64,000 nucleotides of DNA from Streptomyces iconiensis (GTDB lineage: Bacteria; Actinomycetota; Actinomycetes; Streptomycetales; Streptomycetaceae), in NCBI RefSeq assembly GCF_028657195.3, contig NZ_JANCPR020000046.1, forward strand, positions 1 through 64,000, in the 5' to 3' direction. The notes under the pieces are model-generated. The model had not been told where the DNA came from. It saw only the letters and a program-made list of their open reading frames with translations, and made no database searches. Shown piece after piece: positions 52,716-60,289 of this stretch (positions within the stretch are counted from its first letter, which is position 1; each line of letters opens with the position of its first letter). A program made the translations under genes and the position numbers.

Positions 52716-54273
52716 CGAGCCGGTCGGCCATGAGTTCGCCGAGCATGATGGTGGCGAGGTTGGTGTTGGCACGAGGCACCGAGGGGAAGACCGAGGCGTC
52801 CACGACGCGCAGCCCCTCGACACCCAGCACCCGGCATGCGGGGTCGACCACCGTCTGCGCGGCGTCGGGTGCGCCCATTCGGCAGGTACTCGTACCGTGC
52901 TGGGCGTCGACGACCGTGGCCAGCAGGTGATCATCGAGGTCGCTGTCGCTCGCGAGGGCCTCGAAGAGCGGCCGGTTCGCCTCCTGGAGCGGTCCGGCGA
53001 GGATCGCGGAGGTCTCAGCGCTGCGGCCCAACTCGACGAGAGCGCGCACCCCTTCCCTCAGCGGGGCGAGGTCGCGTTTGTCCGAGAGCATCCTCTGCGC
53101 GACCCGCGGGTGCACCGAGGGATCGGTCGACACCAGGCTGAGTTCTCCGCGCGAGTAGGTCTGGTTCAGCCAGACGCCGAAGGCGCCGGAGTGTGCCCCG
53201 GTGTCAGCGGTGGCCATCGTCAGCACGTTCTGGTTCAGCGAGGCGAAGAGCAGGTCGTTCGTGTGCGTGCCGGACTCGCTGGACCAGCGCACGCAGACGT
53301 TCGTGTGCCGGTCGTGCGGGGACTTGATCGCCGCTTCAGGGCGCAGCGGCAGCGAGAGCAGCGCCATAGCGTGGTCCTGCATACCGAGTCCGACCGGGAG
53401 GTCCTGGCGAACGTCGACGCCCAGGCGGCGCAAGTGGGCGGCGGGGCCGAGGCCCGAGCGCAGCAGAATCGCCGGCGAGTGGATCACGCCCGCGCTGAGC
53501 ACCACCTCGTCCGCGTACTCGGCAACGGCCGTCCCGTCGAGCAGCAGGCGGACACCGACCGCTTGTTCTCCTTCGAAGACGACGGTGTCCACCAGAGCAT
53601 CGCCGCGGATGGTGAGCTCGCTCAGATCGCGAGCGGGTTCGAGGTAGGCGTCGTTGACGCTGATGCGACGCGCGTCACGGGAGTTGACCGGGTACGGCGA
53701 CACCCCCGTGGCACCGGGTGCGTTGACGTCGGCGGCCCACTTGAAGCCGGCGGCGAGAGCCGATTCGGCCAGGGCACGGTCGACGGCGCCCCAGGCTTGC
53801 TGGGGAGTCCGGTGGATCGGAGTGGGGCCGCCGCGGCCGTGATGGATCTGGTCACCGAAGTCCTCGTCGTCCTCCAGCTTGGCGAAGTACGGCAGGACAT
53901 CCGCCGGAGCCCATCCGCCGCAGCCGAGACCGGCCCACTCCTGGAAGTCCTCCACCGGCGGCCTGATCGCGATCTGGCCGTTGACCGACGAGCTTCCGCC
54001 CACGCCCCGGCCGCGCCAGTACGGGGCAGGCGGCTGTTTCTCGGTCCGTGAGGAGTCCAGACCTGGCCAGACCAGATGCGCCGAGGCCGCTGGGTCCGCC
54101 AGGGCCACCACCGGATTCGGTGAGCGCCACACCTCCGGCATCTGGGCCGAGCGGTAGTCGGGCCCGGCCTCCAGCAGCAGCACCCGTCTGCCCTGAGCGG
54201 CAGCGCGCGCGGCGAGCACCGCACCTGCCGACCCCGCGCCCACCACGATGAGATCCCAGTTGCGCCTTGCCAT
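52708..54273 (-). CDS. GMC-family FAD-dependent alcohol oxidoreductase (choline dehydrogenase-like)
   Basis: A 521-residue GMC oxidoreductase. FAD binding is seen at GAGSAGAVLAARAAAQGRRVLLLEAG, the GMC signature at GGSSSVNGQIAIRP, and GVIHSPAILLRSGLGP follows. The catalytic C-terminal region reads QHGTSTCRMGAPDAAQTVVDPACRVLGVEGLRVVDASVFP...NTNLATIMLGE. Substrates of close groups include choline, polyethylene glycol and other alcohols. The start has a GAGGTGA site. It is divergent from the GbsR-like gene and overlaps the aldehyde dehydrogenase, an alcohol-to-acid pair. Confidence 0.9.
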   Translation of the reverse strand: MARRNWDLIVVGAGSAGAVLAARAAAQGRRVLLLEAGPDYRSAQMPEVWRSPNPVVALADPAASAHLVWPGLDSSRTEKQPPAPYWRGRGVGGSSSVNGQIAIRPPVEDFQEWAGLGCGGWAPADVLPYFAKLEDDEDFGDQIHHGRGGPTPIHRTPQQAWGAVDRALAESALAAGFKWAADVNAPGATGVSPYPVNSRDARRISVNDAYLEPARDLSELTIRGDALVDTVVFEGEQAVGVRLLLDGTAVAEYADEVVLSAGVIHSPAILLRSGLGPAAHLRRLGVDVRQDLPVGLGMQDHAMALLSLPLRPEAAIKSPHDRHTNVCVRWSSESGTHTNDLLFASLNQNVLTMATADTGAHSGAFGVWLNQTYSRGELSLVSTDPSVHPRVAQRMLSDKRDLAPLREGVRALVELGRSAETSAILAGPLQEANRPLFEALASDSDLDDHLLATVVDAQHGTSTCRMGAPDAAQTVVDPACRVLGVEGLRVVDASVFPSVPRANTNLATIMLGELMADRLDG

Positions 54274-54370
54274 ATCTTCACCTCTGGATGCTGATGCGGC
54301 AGCGTCATGCGTCGGCGAACCCGGCGCGGCCCCTTGGTAATCTGGCGTACCCGGAACATCCAGTCAAGAG

Positions 54371-54380
54371 TGAACGTTCA
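54371..54380. promoter_or_regulatory. palindrome in GMC/GbsR divergent promoter
   Basis: TGAACGTTCA is a perfect 10-bp palindrome, 26 bp upstream of the GbsR-like start in the intergenic region shared with the GMC gene. It is a candidate repressor site. Confidence 0.45.
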
Positions 54381-54405
54381 GTTTTTTCTGTACGGGAGAA
54401 GGCCG

Positions 54406-54900
54406 ATGCCGCACGCCCCCCATAACGGCGAAGCCGCCGACAACAGTCAGCTGATCGACGACTTCGGACTGAGGATCGGCAGGGCGATGGGGTGGCCCCC
54501 CATGGCCGGACGCCTGGCGGGCATCTTGATGCTCAGCCCGGCTCCCATGACCCTCTCAGAGCTGCAACAGGCGCTGGGCGCCAGCAAGGGATCGGCGTCG
54601 GAGATGACCCGCCTGCTCATGACCCACGGCACGGTCGACCGGATCAAGCTGCCAGGCGTACGTCAGGCCGTGTACGAATGGCGTGACGACGCCTGGGTCG
54701 GCTGCCTCCAGTACCAACTCGACCAGACGACCCAGCTGCTGGACCTCGCGCGGACCGCCCACGACCGTGGCAGCCACCTGCCGTCCGCCCAGCAGACCCG
54801 GCTGCTCGACATGCGGACCTTCTACGAGTTCATGGTCGAGCAGTTGCGACAGCTGCTCGGCGACTACAAACGGCAGTTGCGCACCCATGACTCCCGGTAG
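54406..54900 (+). CDS. GbsR/MarR-type transcriptional regulator
   Basis: A 164-residue winged-helix regulator resembling GbsR, the choline-sensing repressor of glycine-betaine synthesis genes. It has DFGLRIGRAMGWPPMAGRLAGILMLSPAPMTLSELQQALGASKGSASEMTRLLMTHGTVDRIKLPGVRQAVYEWRDDAW, then a long helical dimerisation region. The ATG at 54406 follows GGGAGAAGG. It is divergent from the GMC/aldehyde dehydrogenase operon, which it most likely represses in the absence of substrate. Confidence 0.87.
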   Translation: MPHAPHNGEAADNSQLIDDFGLRIGRAMGWPPMAGRLAGILMLSPAPMTLSELQQALGASKGSASEMTRLLMTHGTVDRIKLPGVRQAVYEWRDDAWVGCLQYQLDQTTQLLDLARTAHDRGSHLPSAQQTRLLDMRTFYEFMVEQLRQLLGDYKRQLRTHDSR

Positions 54901-54904
54901 GCGA

Positions 54905-55480
54905 GCAGCGTGTCGTCAACGTCCGGGATCGGTCCCAGCGCTGGACACGTCGCGACCTTGACCGTCGCCTTACGCCGGCGCGGCGGGCGGGCTCTGCCGT
55001 GATCAGCGACAGCCGGAGGACCACGCGGCTGACGCCTCAAGTCGTCGCTGAACTCCTCGCGGGGACCGGCACTGAGCCGGGTGAAGAAAATGACGGTGAT
55101 CAGGGCGGTGCCGAGCGCGATGCCGAGCTGGGTGGCGGTGTTGAAGAGGCCGGAGGCCGACCCGGCCTGGTGGTGGGCGACCTTGCCGAGGGTGAGGTCG
55201 GCGAGCGGGGCGCCGATCACGCCAAGGCCGAAGCCGACGGCGAGCGTCGGGGCCGCGGTCGGCACGGTTCCCATGCCGGTGCCTTGGCGGTGATGAGGTA
55301 GTGGTAGCCGGACAGGGTCGCGGCGGCGAGCAGGGCTCCGGCCTGCGGCACGGCTCGTCCGTAGCGCCCGACGAGGCTCATGGCGAGCCAGGCGCCGCCC
55401 ATTTCGCCGAGGGACGCGGCGACGAAGCCGGCCTCGGCCTGGCCCTGGGGCAGGCCGAGGCCATCCTGCACCCTGACATC
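54905..55480 (-). pseudogene. truncated, frameshifted MFS (DHA2/EmrB-like) transporter
   Basis: The minus strand encodes the C-terminal half of a 14-TM-type drug exporter in two frames. One frame gives GFVAASLGEMGGAWLAMSLVGRYGRAVPQAGALLAAATLSGYHYLI. After a shift near 55275-55290 a second frame gives TLAVGFGLGVIGAPLADLTLGKVAHHQAGSASGLFNTATQLGIALGTALITVIFF. The N-terminal half is missing and the end decays. A full exporter cannot be made. Confidence 0.75.
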
Positions 55481-56147
55481 CCCGCAACGGAATTATTCAC
55501 CGCCGCCCGCGGGGCCGCAGGCGGAGCGGCCGACGCCGAGCCACACGGCGATGGCGGTGACCGACTCCTCCGCACCGCGGCACCCCAGCCTCCGACCCGT
55601 CGCAGCGCCGCTCGGTGCGAACGAGGCTTACGGCGCTTACGGCGCGTTCTACCCGGGCACGGGCCCGGGCCCGTGCCCGGGCCCGTGCCCGGGCCCGTTA
55701 CCGAACGGCAAGAAGGCCCGGTTCACCGGGTTCGGCGCTGTCGAGGTAGCTGCCGCGACCGGTCTCGTCGCCTGCGGCCTGTACGGAGAGAACCGTCCTC
55801 CCCGTTCCAGCCGCCGACGGGCAGGGCCGACCATCACCTTGGCGCTGGCGAACGCCCGCTGGTGTGGACCGGCCGGCGCCTGCCGGACGTCGGCACCACA
55901 TCCGCGTCGGTGCTCGCTCCCGAGTAGTTCCAGGCCGCCGTCGCCTCATGCGCGCAATCGAGGCCAGGGGCCGATCGGACAGGTCAGCAGCCCGGGGACC
56001 TGTTCGGTTCCGTATCCGTGCAGCGGCACTGCCCCGGACCGAGTGCGAGGGCCGGCACCACCGGCCGCGCGACCTGCCGATGGCTGTCCGGGAAGCCGTC
56101 GCCTTGCCGAAGGCCGCAGGGCGCGTCAACGTCATCGCCACCTGCGG
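55481..56147. other. gene-free gap with GC-rich tandem repeat
   Basis: No supported gene in about 670 bp. A tandem repeat of GGGCCCGTGCCC units spans roughly 55653-55697 and is highly self-complementary. The rest looks like decayed sequence next to the broken MFS gene. Confidence 0.5.
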
Positions 56148-56894
56148 CTACTTCGGCGGGTTGAGTTTGCGGAAGTACGTCCAGCTGGTCTCGTTCGGTT
56201 CGCTCCACTTCTCCGGGGCATGGGCGAACTCCGGGTGGTGGTCGGCGATGTAGGCGCGGGTCCGCTCGGGGACCTCGGCGTAGGAGTCGAGCTTGCGGCC
56301 CCGGCAGTGGAAGGTGAGGCCGCCGGGGCGCTGGCCGCGGGCCATCCACGGGAGCCACGGGGACATCCGCGTCCACGACATGGTGGCGGGGACGCTCGGG
56401 GCCGAACCCGCCAGGTCGGCGCGGTCGGCGAAGAACTGGAAGAGTTCCAGGGCCTTGTACGTGTCGCCGGCCGAGTGGACGGGGTACTCGGCCACCGGCA
56501 GCGGCGAGGGATAGGACAGCGGGATCTCCAGGCTGAAGCAGACCTGTGCGCCGAGTTCGGTCGTGGGAATGGGGAAGGGACGCCATTTCTGGTTCGCCGG
56601 GTCGTTCCAGATGTGCACCACCGGCAGGTCCTGCCAGGTCTCCAGGATCTCGCGGCCGACGGGGTCCAGGAAGAAGGCGGCCTCCCGGGTGAGCAGTTGG
56701 TAGGCGTCAGGACCGGCTTCCACGTCCTGGACCAGGCGGGCGACGTTGAGCCCCTCGAAGCCGAAGACTCGCTGGTAGGGCTCCTCGGGAGCCCAGGAGT
56801 ACACGTCTCCCGACCACCAGTACGTGACCTCCGCACCGTCGAGCGAGGCGCGGGTGCGGGCGAAGGAGCGGAGCAGTTCTGCGGGCGTCGTCAT
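56148..56894 (-). CDS. DUF1838 family protein
   Basis: A 248-residue protein of the DUF1838 family: VTYWWSGDVYSWAPEEPYQRVFGFEGLNVARLV, then GREILETWQDLPVVHIWNDPANQKW, VCFSLEIPLSYPSPL and a C-terminal TSWTYFRKLNPP. The family has no established function; some members sit with steroid or terpenoid degradation genes. The start at 56894 is the first Met before the conserved part; upstream coding potential is low. It is divergent from a methyltransferase gene, and nothing else in the neighbourhood indicates its role. Confidence 0.82.
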   Translation of the reverse strand: MTTPAELLRSFARTRASLDGAEVTYWWSGDVYSWAPEEPYQRVFGFEGLNVARLVQDVEAGPDAYQLLTREAAFFLDPVGREILETWQDLPVVHIWNDPANQKWRPFPIPTTELGAQVCFSLEIPLSYPSPLPVAEYPVHSAGDTYKALELFQFFADRADLAGSAPSVPATMSWTRMSPWLPWMARGQRPGGLTFHCRGRKLDSYAEVPERTRAYIADHHPEFAHAPEKWSEPNETSWTYFRKLNPPK

Positions 56895-57156
56895 ACGGAC
56901 CACTCTGCGCGACCCGCCACCCCGGCCGCGCGGGAACCCCCTGGTGAGTACGGAAGCGGCCGGAAAAAGCCGCTCCCGCCGACGGGTTGGACCCGGCGGC
57001 CATGACGCTCCGGTGATCGCCTGGAGCGTTGCCCCGCGACCGGGCACCCCACCCGCCGCGAAGTGGACGCGGAACCATGCCGGGAAGACGGCTCGTGACT
57101 GCCCAGCGGTCGTCCTCGGCACAAGCCACGTCCGCCAGCCTGTTTGACTGTCCGGC

Positions 57157-57930
57157 ATGACTACCAACCTCGGTGTGCGCCGCCCCGACAAGGCGGCCTA
57201 CATGCTGCGGGCCGCCGCCACCGACGCGGGCCGCGCGTACAAACAGCAGCTTCTCGACCTGCTGGACGTCCGGACCGGCCAGACCACACTGGACGTGGGC
57301 TGCGGGCCCGGCACCGACCTCGGCGCCTTCGCCGAACTCGTCGGCGAGAACGGCACAGTGATCGGCGTGGACCGGGACCCGGCGATGCTCGCCGAGGCCC
57401 GCGACCGCACCACAGGGCTGCCCACCGTCGAGATCCGCGAGGGCGACGCGCACGCGCTCCCCGTCGAGCCCGGCAGCGTGGACCGGGCCCGGATCGACCG
57501 GGTCCTGATGCACGTCGCCGACCCCGCCGCCGCCCTCGCCCCACTGCACCGGGCCACTCGCCCGGGAGCCCTGGTCGGGCTTGCCGAACCGGACTGGGAC
57601 ACGCTGATCGTCGACGCGGACGATCTCGACACCAGCCGAGCGTTCACCCGCTACACCACCTCTGTCGCGGTCCGCAACGCCACCATCGGCCGCAGCCTCG
57701 CCCGCCGCACCGAACAGGCAGGTTTCACCGTCCTGACCGTGCTGGCCACCGCCCCGGTCTTCCAGGACTTCCAGGCCGCGGATCACACCCTTGGGCTGGG
57801 CCGCAACACCCAAAAGGCCATCGACTCCGGTCATATCGAGGAGGACCTCGGCCGCCGCTGGTTCGCTTCACTCTCCGAAGGCCCCTTCCTGGCCTCCTTC
57901 AGCCTCTTCACGGTGCTGTGCTCCCGCTGA
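57157..57930 (+). CDS. class I SAM-dependent methyltransferase
   Basis: A 257-residue methyltransferase. Motif I is TLDVGCGPGTDLGAFAELVG (about residue 44), motif II VIGVDRDPAMLAEARD, with VEIREGDAHALPVEPGSVDRARIDRVLMHVADPAAALAPLHRATRPGALVGLAEPDWD downstream. It belongs to the UbiE/Methyltransf_11-25 type acting on small molecules. There is little room for a leader and no strong ribosome site, so it may be leaderless. The substrate is unknown. Confidence 0.87.
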   Translation: MTTNLGVRRPDKAAYMLRAAATDAGRAYKQQLLDLLDVRTGQTTLDVGCGPGTDLGAFAELVGENGTVIGVDRDPAMLAEARDRTTGLPTVEIREGDAHALPVEPGSVDRARIDRVLMHVADPAAALAPLHRATRPGALVGLAEPDWDTLIVDADDLDTSRAFTRYTTSVAVRNATIGRSLARRTEQAGFTVLTVLATAPVFQDFQAADHTLGLGRNTQKAIDSGHIEEDLGRRWFASLSEGPFLASFSLFTVLCSR

Positions 57931-58028
57931 GCCGCCGACTCGCGCTCCCTTTCCTGACCCGTTGATTCCTTGGGCTGTGACCGGATGTGAGGGCCGCCGA
58001 GTGGTGGCCGGTTGGCGTCAGCGTGCGT

Positions 58029-58077
58029 GGGCCGGGGCCGGGGCCGGGGCCGGGGTCAGGGTCGGGGTCGGGGTCGA
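58029..58077. repeat. G-rich hexamer repeat
   Basis: Four GGGGCC-type units followed by GGGGTC-type units. With runs of three or four G at regular spacing, this strand could fold into a G-quadruplex. It lies between the methyltransferase and the protease. Confidence 0.8.
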
Positions 58078-58148
58078 CGCAGTGTGCGACGCGGCGGTGT
58101 CCGGCGGCTGATCATCCCGGGACGCGGCGCGAGCTGACGGGCTTCCTT

Positions 58149-58186
58149 CGTTCAGGAGGTATCCGTGCGTTCAGGAGGTATCCGTG
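58149..58186. repeat. 19-bp perfect tandem duplication
   Basis: CGTTCAGGAGGTATCCGTG occurs twice back to back (58149-58167, 58168-58186). Each copy contains an AGGAGGT ribosome-site-like core followed by GTG, but no reading frame of note follows. Confidence 0.95.
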
Positions 58187-58197
58187 GCGGCTCGCGC

Positions 58198-58265
58198 GCT
58201 CGTAGGGAGCGCGTCGCTGGCTCGTAGGAAGCGCATCACTGCGGCTCGTAGAGAGCGCATCGCTG
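58198..58265. repeat. three diverged 22-bp repeats
   Basis: Units GCTCGTAGGNAGCGCRTCRCTG begin at 58198, 58220 and 58244; the third has GAG in place of GGN. They are immediately downstream of the 19-bp duplication and upstream of the protease gene. Function unknown. Confidence 0.85.
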
Positions 58266-58534
58266 CGGGCGGTGCCCGGAAGCCCATCCGGAGATGGTCG
58301 GTCCACTGGCGGCGTCAGGACAAGAATCTCAGGGTTTCGGCCAATGCACAGCGGAAGCGTTGCCTCCCCAGGTGCAGCTGACAGCATGTGTCACCAGCAA
58401 CGGCAGGACCAGCCGTGCACAGTGAGCCTTCCGGTTCGGGGGCCACACACCGGGCTCGACATCTCAGAGGGCTGCCCTGCCCTGCTTCGACAACGTCATC
58501 GCACTTGGCACACGTGTCGAATCAAGGAGGGAAC

Positions 58535-59722
58535 ATGCACAGCACCACCAAGGCCGTGCACAGGCCAGGCAAGAGATCCTTACGGGGCCGCGCCTGCGTG
58601 GCCGCGGTCGCCATGGGCGCGCTCGGCCTCACCGGCCTGCTCGCACCACAGGTGACCGCCGCCGACCGCGCCGACGGCGCGGACGCAGCGCGCGGCAGCA
58701 GCGCCGCGGCGGTCGCCGCGACCAGGGGAAACACCACGGACGCGGAGATCGACCGCTTCTGGACGAAGGAACGCATACGCCAGGCGAAGGCGGTCGACGT
58801 CCCCACCGTCAGCGCCGCGCAGATCAAGGCCGCGCAGGAGAAGCGCGACGAAGGCGGCGCGACGGACCCGGACGGCAGCACGAACCAGAACAGCGGGGGC
58901 GTCGACCCGAAGGCGCACTCGCTGTCCGCGGCGGCCGTCGGCCCCGCCATGGCGACGAAGGCCGGCACGTCGGGCGCCGGCGCCAATGTGCTCGCGGTCG
59001 ACCGTGCCAAGCGGTTCAACAAGCAGGGCACGATGCCGGCCACCACGACCGGCAAGCTCCTCTTCGAGACGAACAACGGCCATTCCGGCAGCTGTTCCGG
59101 CTCGGCGATCGTCGCGGACAACCGCAACACCGTCTGGACCGCGGGGCACTGTGTGCACCCTGGCGACGGCAGCGGTCCTGACCAGTACAAGAAGTTCATC
59201 TTCATCCCCGACGCTGACAACGCCAAGGAGCCGTTCGGACAGTGGAAGTTCGAGCGGGCGGTGACCACAGAGGGCTGGATGGACAACGGGGACCACGAGT
59301 TCGACCTGGCCGGGGTCGAGTTCCGCTCGCAGTCCACGCACGGTGACCTGCAGGCCGCCGTTGGAGCACAGGGCTACAAGTTCGGCTACGGCCGCGACTG
59401 GGACGACGTGACCGACCTGGGCTTCCCCGGGGACGGATACCAGCGGACCGACTTCGACGGTCAGCTGCTGTGGTACTGCCAGGGCAAGGCCGAGGACTCC
59501 GGCCCCTTCTGGGACGACCGGATGGTGACCAGGTGCGACATGGGACGCGGCTCCAGCGGCGGCCCCTGGCTTGCCGAGCTTGACCCGAGCAACGGACACG
59601 GCCGCATCGTCGGCGTGAACAGCCATCGCAACGGCAAGAACGGCCAGTACGTCGACAACAACTTGTACTCAGCCGACCACGGCGACGCGGCGATCAACGT
59701 CTACAACAACATCTCCAAGTAG
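58535..59722 (+). CDS. secreted trypsin-like serine protease
   Basis: A 395-residue exported protease. The signal peptide is clear (RGRACVAAVAMGALGLTGLLAPQVTAA). A propeptide of ~120 residues contains EIDRFWTKERIRQAKAVD. The catalytic domain is of chymotrypsin/V8 (S1-like) type: His in WTAGHCVH, Asp in HEFDLAGVEF, Ser in GRGSSGGPW. Paired cysteines flank the active-site segments (GSCSG...GHC; YCQG...RCDMG). The ATG has a perfect AAGGAGG site. A hairpin terminator follows 18 bp after the stop. Substrate not predictable. Confidence 0.92.
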   Translation: MHSTTKAVHRPGKRSLRGRACVAAVAMGALGLTGLLAPQVTAADRADGADAARGSSAAAVAATRGNTTDAEIDRFWTKERIRQAKAVDVPTVSAAQIKAAQEKRDEGGATDPDGSTNQNSGGVDPKAHSLSAAAVGPAMATKAGTSGAGANVLAVDRAKRFNKQGTMPATTTGKLLFETNNGHSGSCSGSAIVADNRNTVWTAGHCVHPGDGSGPDQYKKFIFIPDADNAKEPFGQWKFERAVTTEGWMDNGDHEFDLAGVEFRSQSTHGDLQAAVGAQGYKFGYGRDWDDVTDLGFPGDGYQRTDFDGQLLWYCQGKAEDSGPFWDDRMVTRCDMGRGSSGGPWLAELDPSNGHGRIVGVNSHRNGKNGQYVDNNLYSADHGDAAINVYNNISK

Positions 59723-59739
59723 CCGATCCGCCCGACGGC

Positions 59740-59771
59740 GACGGGGCGGGAGCTTCGGCCCCCGCCCCGTC
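59740..59771. terminator. terminator after protease gene
   Basis: A perfect 11-bp-arm hairpin, GACGGGGCGGG-N10-CCCGCCCCGTC, between the protease and the convergent small gene. Confidence 0.8.
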
Positions 59772-59853
59772 CTCGTATGCCCGAGATCCCTCACCTTCAC
59801 GTGCCTTCCGCGGCCACATGCCTTCCGCGGCTTCGTCGTACGCCCGAGGCCCC

Positions 59854-60126
59854 TCACATGCCTTCCGCGTTCCGCTTCCGCTCCTCGGTCCAGTACGTCT
59901 CCACGTCCTCTGGCTCCTCGGTGGACTCCCCCGCGGTGGACGCGGAGTCGGGCTCGTCCGGCCCCTCGGCGGGAGCCTGCTGCTGTCGCGGGGCATGGGG
60001 TGCGGGCGCTTCCGCCGGCCCGCCGGTACGGGCGACGGCCACGCTCGCCGCCGTCGCGCAGGCGGCCACGAGGACCGTCACCGCGATGACGCGCTTCCGG
60101 CGGTTCTTCGGCCTCATCGGGTCCAT
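59854..60126 (-). CDS. small membrane-anchored protein resembling a protease propeptide
   Basis: A 90-residue protein: a basic start (MRPKNRRKR), one helix or signal sequence (VIAVTVLVAACATAASVAVA), a Pro/Glu-rich linker, and a C-terminal EDVETYWTEERKRNAEGM. That tail resembles the propeptide segment EIDRFWTKERIRQA of the convergent protease gene, where the protein then continues into the catalytic domain. Here the frame ends at once. It could be a truncated paralog of the protease or a stand-alone inhibitor-like propeptide. The ATG at 60126 is taken in preference to one further upstream. Confidence 0.6.
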   Translation of the reverse strand: MDPMRPKNRRKRVIAVTVLVAACATAASVAVARTGGPAEAPAPHAPRQQQAPAEGPDEPDSASTAGESTEEPEDVETYWTEERKRNAEGM

Positions 60127-60289
60127 CGCCTCAGTGTGGCGCAGGCCCGGCGGCCTTGCCCAGGCCACAACCCGTCATCCCCGAGACCGGAAATGCCGAT
60201 CGCACCGCGCCGCACAATTCGTCCCCGACATCACTCGCCGTTCACGGCATCACCCGCCCATGCCCCACCGCCCGGAAGCTGGGCGAAGC

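Noticed and set aside
58149..58265. CRISPR or attachment-site array
   Set aside because: Repeats are tandem or nearly so, short and diverged, with no spacers and no integrase or cas gene nearby.
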